From Rhizophagus sp. LPA8_4_AMF (taxonomy: Eukaryota; Glomeromycota; Glomeromycetes; Glomerales; Glomeraceae), in contig JADRCO010000472.1 in the NCBI GenBank assembly GCA_021464525.1, forward strand, positions 1-33,087: 33,087 nt of DNA, in the 5' to 3' direction. Positions within the stretch are counted from its first letter, which is position 1. Each line of letters opens with the position of its first letter. The notes beneath the pieces are model-generated. The model did no database searches. It saw only the letters and a list, made by a program, of their open reading frames with translations, and was not told where the DNA came from. Shown piece after piece: positions 30,242 through 33,087 of the stretch. The position numbers were made by a program, and so were the translations under genes.

Positions 30242-31861
30242 ATGACATTATCGTCAATAATTTTAACCATTTTATACCTATATTTTGGGGAATTCATGAT
30301 TGGTTAAATTTTATTTTAGCTTGTATTATTAACGTGCACAGACGTCAAACTATTTCGCGAATTTTTATTTTAAATAATGTACAAGAATAAATCCTTTACC
30401 AGGACCATTTTCTATACCAATAATTGGTACTTTATATACATTAAAAGGAAGAATAGGAAATGGAATATTATTATTACAAAAACAATATGGAGAAAATATT
30501 TGAAATATAGGCATTTATCTAATAGAAGAATTATATTAGGTAATGCAGAATATATTGATAAATTATTAACACCATCAACTAAAAGTAAATATTTAAAAAG
30601 AAATATAGAAAATGAAGGTTTAATAGAATTAGAAATCAATTTTCAAGGTATATTACATAATTGTGATATAAATACTTGGAACATTTTATTAATCAAGCTA
30701 TGTTATCATCAAGTTTATTAATAATAAATCATTTGATTTAACTCATAAATTATGGTATGAAATGGAAAATTATTTAAATCCTTTAAATAATGAAAATATT
30801 TTAATTGATTTATCACCTTGGATGCATAGATATTCAATTGATATGATAGTTGAAGTTATAACAGGAAAATGTTCTTATTCTTTACCAATTTATTATAATA
30901 AAATATCAAAGAATGAAGATATAAAAGAAGAAATTCCTTCAATAGCTAGCTATAAAAGAATCTGAAGAATTAATTTTTAGGTTACATAAATTTTTAAGAA
31001 ATTTACCACTTTTCGTTTTTTCATCTTATTGGTTAAGACATTATATTACTATAATTAAAAATAAAACAAAGAAAGCTTTAAATAATAGGGATTGGTTATT
31101 TCAAAGAATTTTAACTATAGTGAAAGAAAGAAGGAAAGAAATTGAAGAAATTCATGATAATAAATTATTAAATAATGATATGTTGACTTTACTTATAATA
31201 GCTAATACGGAAATAGATATTAAAGAAAATTATTCAAAATCTAATGAAGAGAGATTTTCAAGACCTATGACAGATCAAGAGATAATGTCAGTAATATTAG
31301 ATTCATTTATTGGAGGAAGTGATACGACATGTGTTTCATTATTTATCGTATCGCAAAAAATTCTAAAGTTTTAAAACGATTAAGAGAAGAACTTGATTCA
31401 ATATATGGACAAGATCGTACAAGACAAGTACTCTTGAAGATTTAATTAAATTAAAATATATAAAAGAAACTGCTCGAATATTATCAGTATCACCAATTAT
31501 ATTAAGATTTAATAGTGAAGATGATGAAATTGCGGGATATAAATAGCCCAAAAATACAGCATTTACTATGCATTTTGTAGGAATTCATCATAATAAAAGA
31601 TATTGGAAAGATCCCGAAGAATTTAATCCGGATCGGTTCATGTTTAATGAAGAGATTAAAAATTCTTTAATAATTTTTGGGGGAGGGTTAAGAGCTTATC
31701 CTGCTCGAAGAATGTCAATGATAGTGTTAAAATGTTTAATAGTTTTAATATATAGAAATATGATATTGAGTTGTGATAAGGATGCTCCTTTAGATTATTC
31801 GAGTACAATAATTAATACTTGTAACAAATTATATATTAAAATGAAGCCAAGAAAAGATTAG
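30242..31861 (+). pseudogene. Cytochrome P450 pseudogene
   Basis: The remains run in the correct P450 order but across several frames: a hydrophobic start (MTLSSIILTILYLYF, 30242), the proline hinge NPLPGPFSIPIIG (about 30390), SNRRIILGNAEYIDK (about 30517), DLSPWMHRYSIDM (about 30807), the I-helix SFIGGSDTTC (about 31302-31331), the K-helix KETAR (ExxR, about 31465), the FNPDRF motif (about 31621) and the heme region FGGGLRAYPARR (about 31675-31710). At least six frame breaks (near 30310-30380, 30500, 30680, 30725, 30945, 31345) and in-frame stops (for example TAG at 31543-31545) interrupt it, and no GT-AG introns explain them. In the heme loop the ligand Cys of 'RxCxG' is Tyr and the Gly is Ala, so even the intact end could not bind heme normally. 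It was a host monooxygenase gene; the substrate cannot be told. Confidence 0.85.
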
Positions 31862-33032
31862 GGTGACAGGGGGTAACGGGGGTATCACGATTAATGTGAC
31901 AATACTCATAAATATTTATTATTGTACCCAACCATTTCGGAAATTTTAAATGAAATTTAAATTTTTTTTTTACAAAAACTTCAAAATGATCACTTATAAA
32001 CAATACAACCAATACAATGTCTTATATATAACAAAATACGTGATTTACATGTATATTTTTATATAATCTATTAGGGAAGTTCTCGTTTAAAAAAAGAAAA
32101 CAGAAAGATCATTCCTTTTTTGGAAGTTAAATATCCAAAATGGCAGGTATATGGAACGTCAATAAACACGAATTACGATCTACCGGTACATCTATAAAAA
32201 AGCTTTCTGGTGTACTTGAATATCAGAAAATAATAATATGAATAATAAATGTCATTAATAAAACTGACGAATAAAGTATTAACAATAAATATTCAAAGGA
32301 TAATCCGATGCACCGATATACCGATGTGCTTATACACCGATGCGCTTAATAAGTAATTCGGTAAATTAGCTTGCCGTCCTTATGCCGGTTCTGTTTCGTC
32401 AACAAATTGGCAAAGTTTTTCTATTTTTTATTTTTCTTCGCGTCATTATTAAAAATCTGATTCGTATAATAAGAATATGTTATAATTAATAAAAAAAATT
32501 TTAATTCGTCAAAAAAGGTTACTTATTCTTCAATAGTAGTTGTACAATGATAATGTATTAGACAAAAACAGGAATGAAAGATTGAACAAATTAATTCATT
32601 GTTTAGTGGATTATTTTTTTTAATATAAATATTTAAGGATTTGATAACTGCGCAAGAATACCATTTTTTGATAAGATTTTCATGACAAGAAAATTTTTTC
32701 TTTAACCAGAATTATAAGTTAGCGATGTGATGTGACACAAAAGTTACAATACCAAAAGGAAATAGATTAGTTAATTTAGAAAATTTATTATATACAAGGC
32801 GGATGCTATTGTTTTTCTATTTACGCCGCAATCGAAATTTCGATTATTTTGCCGGTGATTGTTTAGTAATTAAAGTAGATTAAGTAGATTAAGTAGATTA
32901 ATAAGTTTATGTCACATAGTATATATAAACAGTTTAACCGTTTTCGGTACTAAATAAACTCCGGTAGTTTATCTTTTATTTATAAATAAAAAAAGACTTT
33001 ATTACAAATATACAAAAATACCTTTTTTTTAA

Positions 33033-33073
<41 letters not shown>

Positions 33074-33087
33074 TTTTTTTTTTTTTT
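31862..33087. other. Intergenic region to window end
   Basis: AT-rich. It holds a G-rich run GGGTGACAGGGGGTAACGGG right after the P450 remnant (31861 onward), CACCGAT/CCGATGTGC words repeated at about 32310-32345, and AAGTAGATT repeated three times at 32871-32902. The final 65 bases are poly-T, poly-A and poly-T, which could be a sequence gap edge or assembly artefact. No gene was found. Confidence 0.5.

Noticed and set aside
30412-30639. Minus-strand frame of 75 codons
   Set aside because: It is the antisense shadow of the P450 pseudogene, whose plus-strand motifs are clear.
33023-33087. Poly-T/poly-A/poly-T inverted run at the window end
   Set aside because: It could be read as a hairpin or terminator, but homopolymers of this length at the edge are more likely simple sequence or an assembly limit.

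Overview
The window looks like nuclear DNA of an arbuscular mycorrhizal fungus (Glomeromycotina, Rhizophagus-like). This is an inference from very high A+T content with long homopolymers, short GT-AG introns (about 68-99 bp), a local expansion of F-box proteins of the 'LPTECMxxIF ... LVNRYWCKNVVPxLWxRPF' type, a small HMG-box gene, and a large SPX-EXS gene with fungal exon structure. No rRNA, tRNA, CRISPR array or bacterial-style operon was seen.

Layout. 1-3985 is AT-rich non-coding DNA holding three non-autonomous DNA transposons in a row: a Tc1/mariner- or pogo-like MITE (1375-1853), a second inverted-repeat MITE abutting it (1857-2153), and a hAT-like MITE with an 8-bp target duplication (2258-2710). 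4049-5422 is a fossil of a secreted or membrane-anchored lectin plus aerolysin-like pore-forming toxin gene. 6046-9434 (minus) is a complete 12-exon SYG1/XPR1-type phosphate exporter whose exon phases all agree (848 residues). Behind it on the same strand is a small single-pass membrane protein (9747-10211).

11758-28561 is an F-box cluster. Six paralogous F-box/leucine-rich-repeat-like genes (plus: 11758, 23317, 25309, 27194; minus: 14755-16578, 18945-20684) are spread over 17 kb, interrupted by a secreted/membrane Kelch-repeat gene (13275-14612) and by an 86-residue three-exon HMG-box-like gene (22447-22901) found by splicing short reading frames. The F-box products are expected to be substrate adaptors of SCF ubiquitin ligases. 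Their C-terminal halves are strongly divergent while the F-box is kept, a pattern typical of fast-evolving duplicated adaptor families.

30242-31861 is a cytochrome P450 pseudogene with many frame breaks and a substituted heme-ligand cysteine. The remainder is AT-rich intergenic DNA with several tandem repeats (about 110 bp x3 at 18532, 40 bp x3 at 29901, 9 bp x5 at 18171), ending in a poly-T/poly-A run at the window edge.

The points most worth a second look are the hidden HMG-box gene, the F-box cluster and its internal variants, the toxin-like fossil with a C-terminal membrane anchor, and the Q-rich insertion in the SPX domain of the phosphate exporter.
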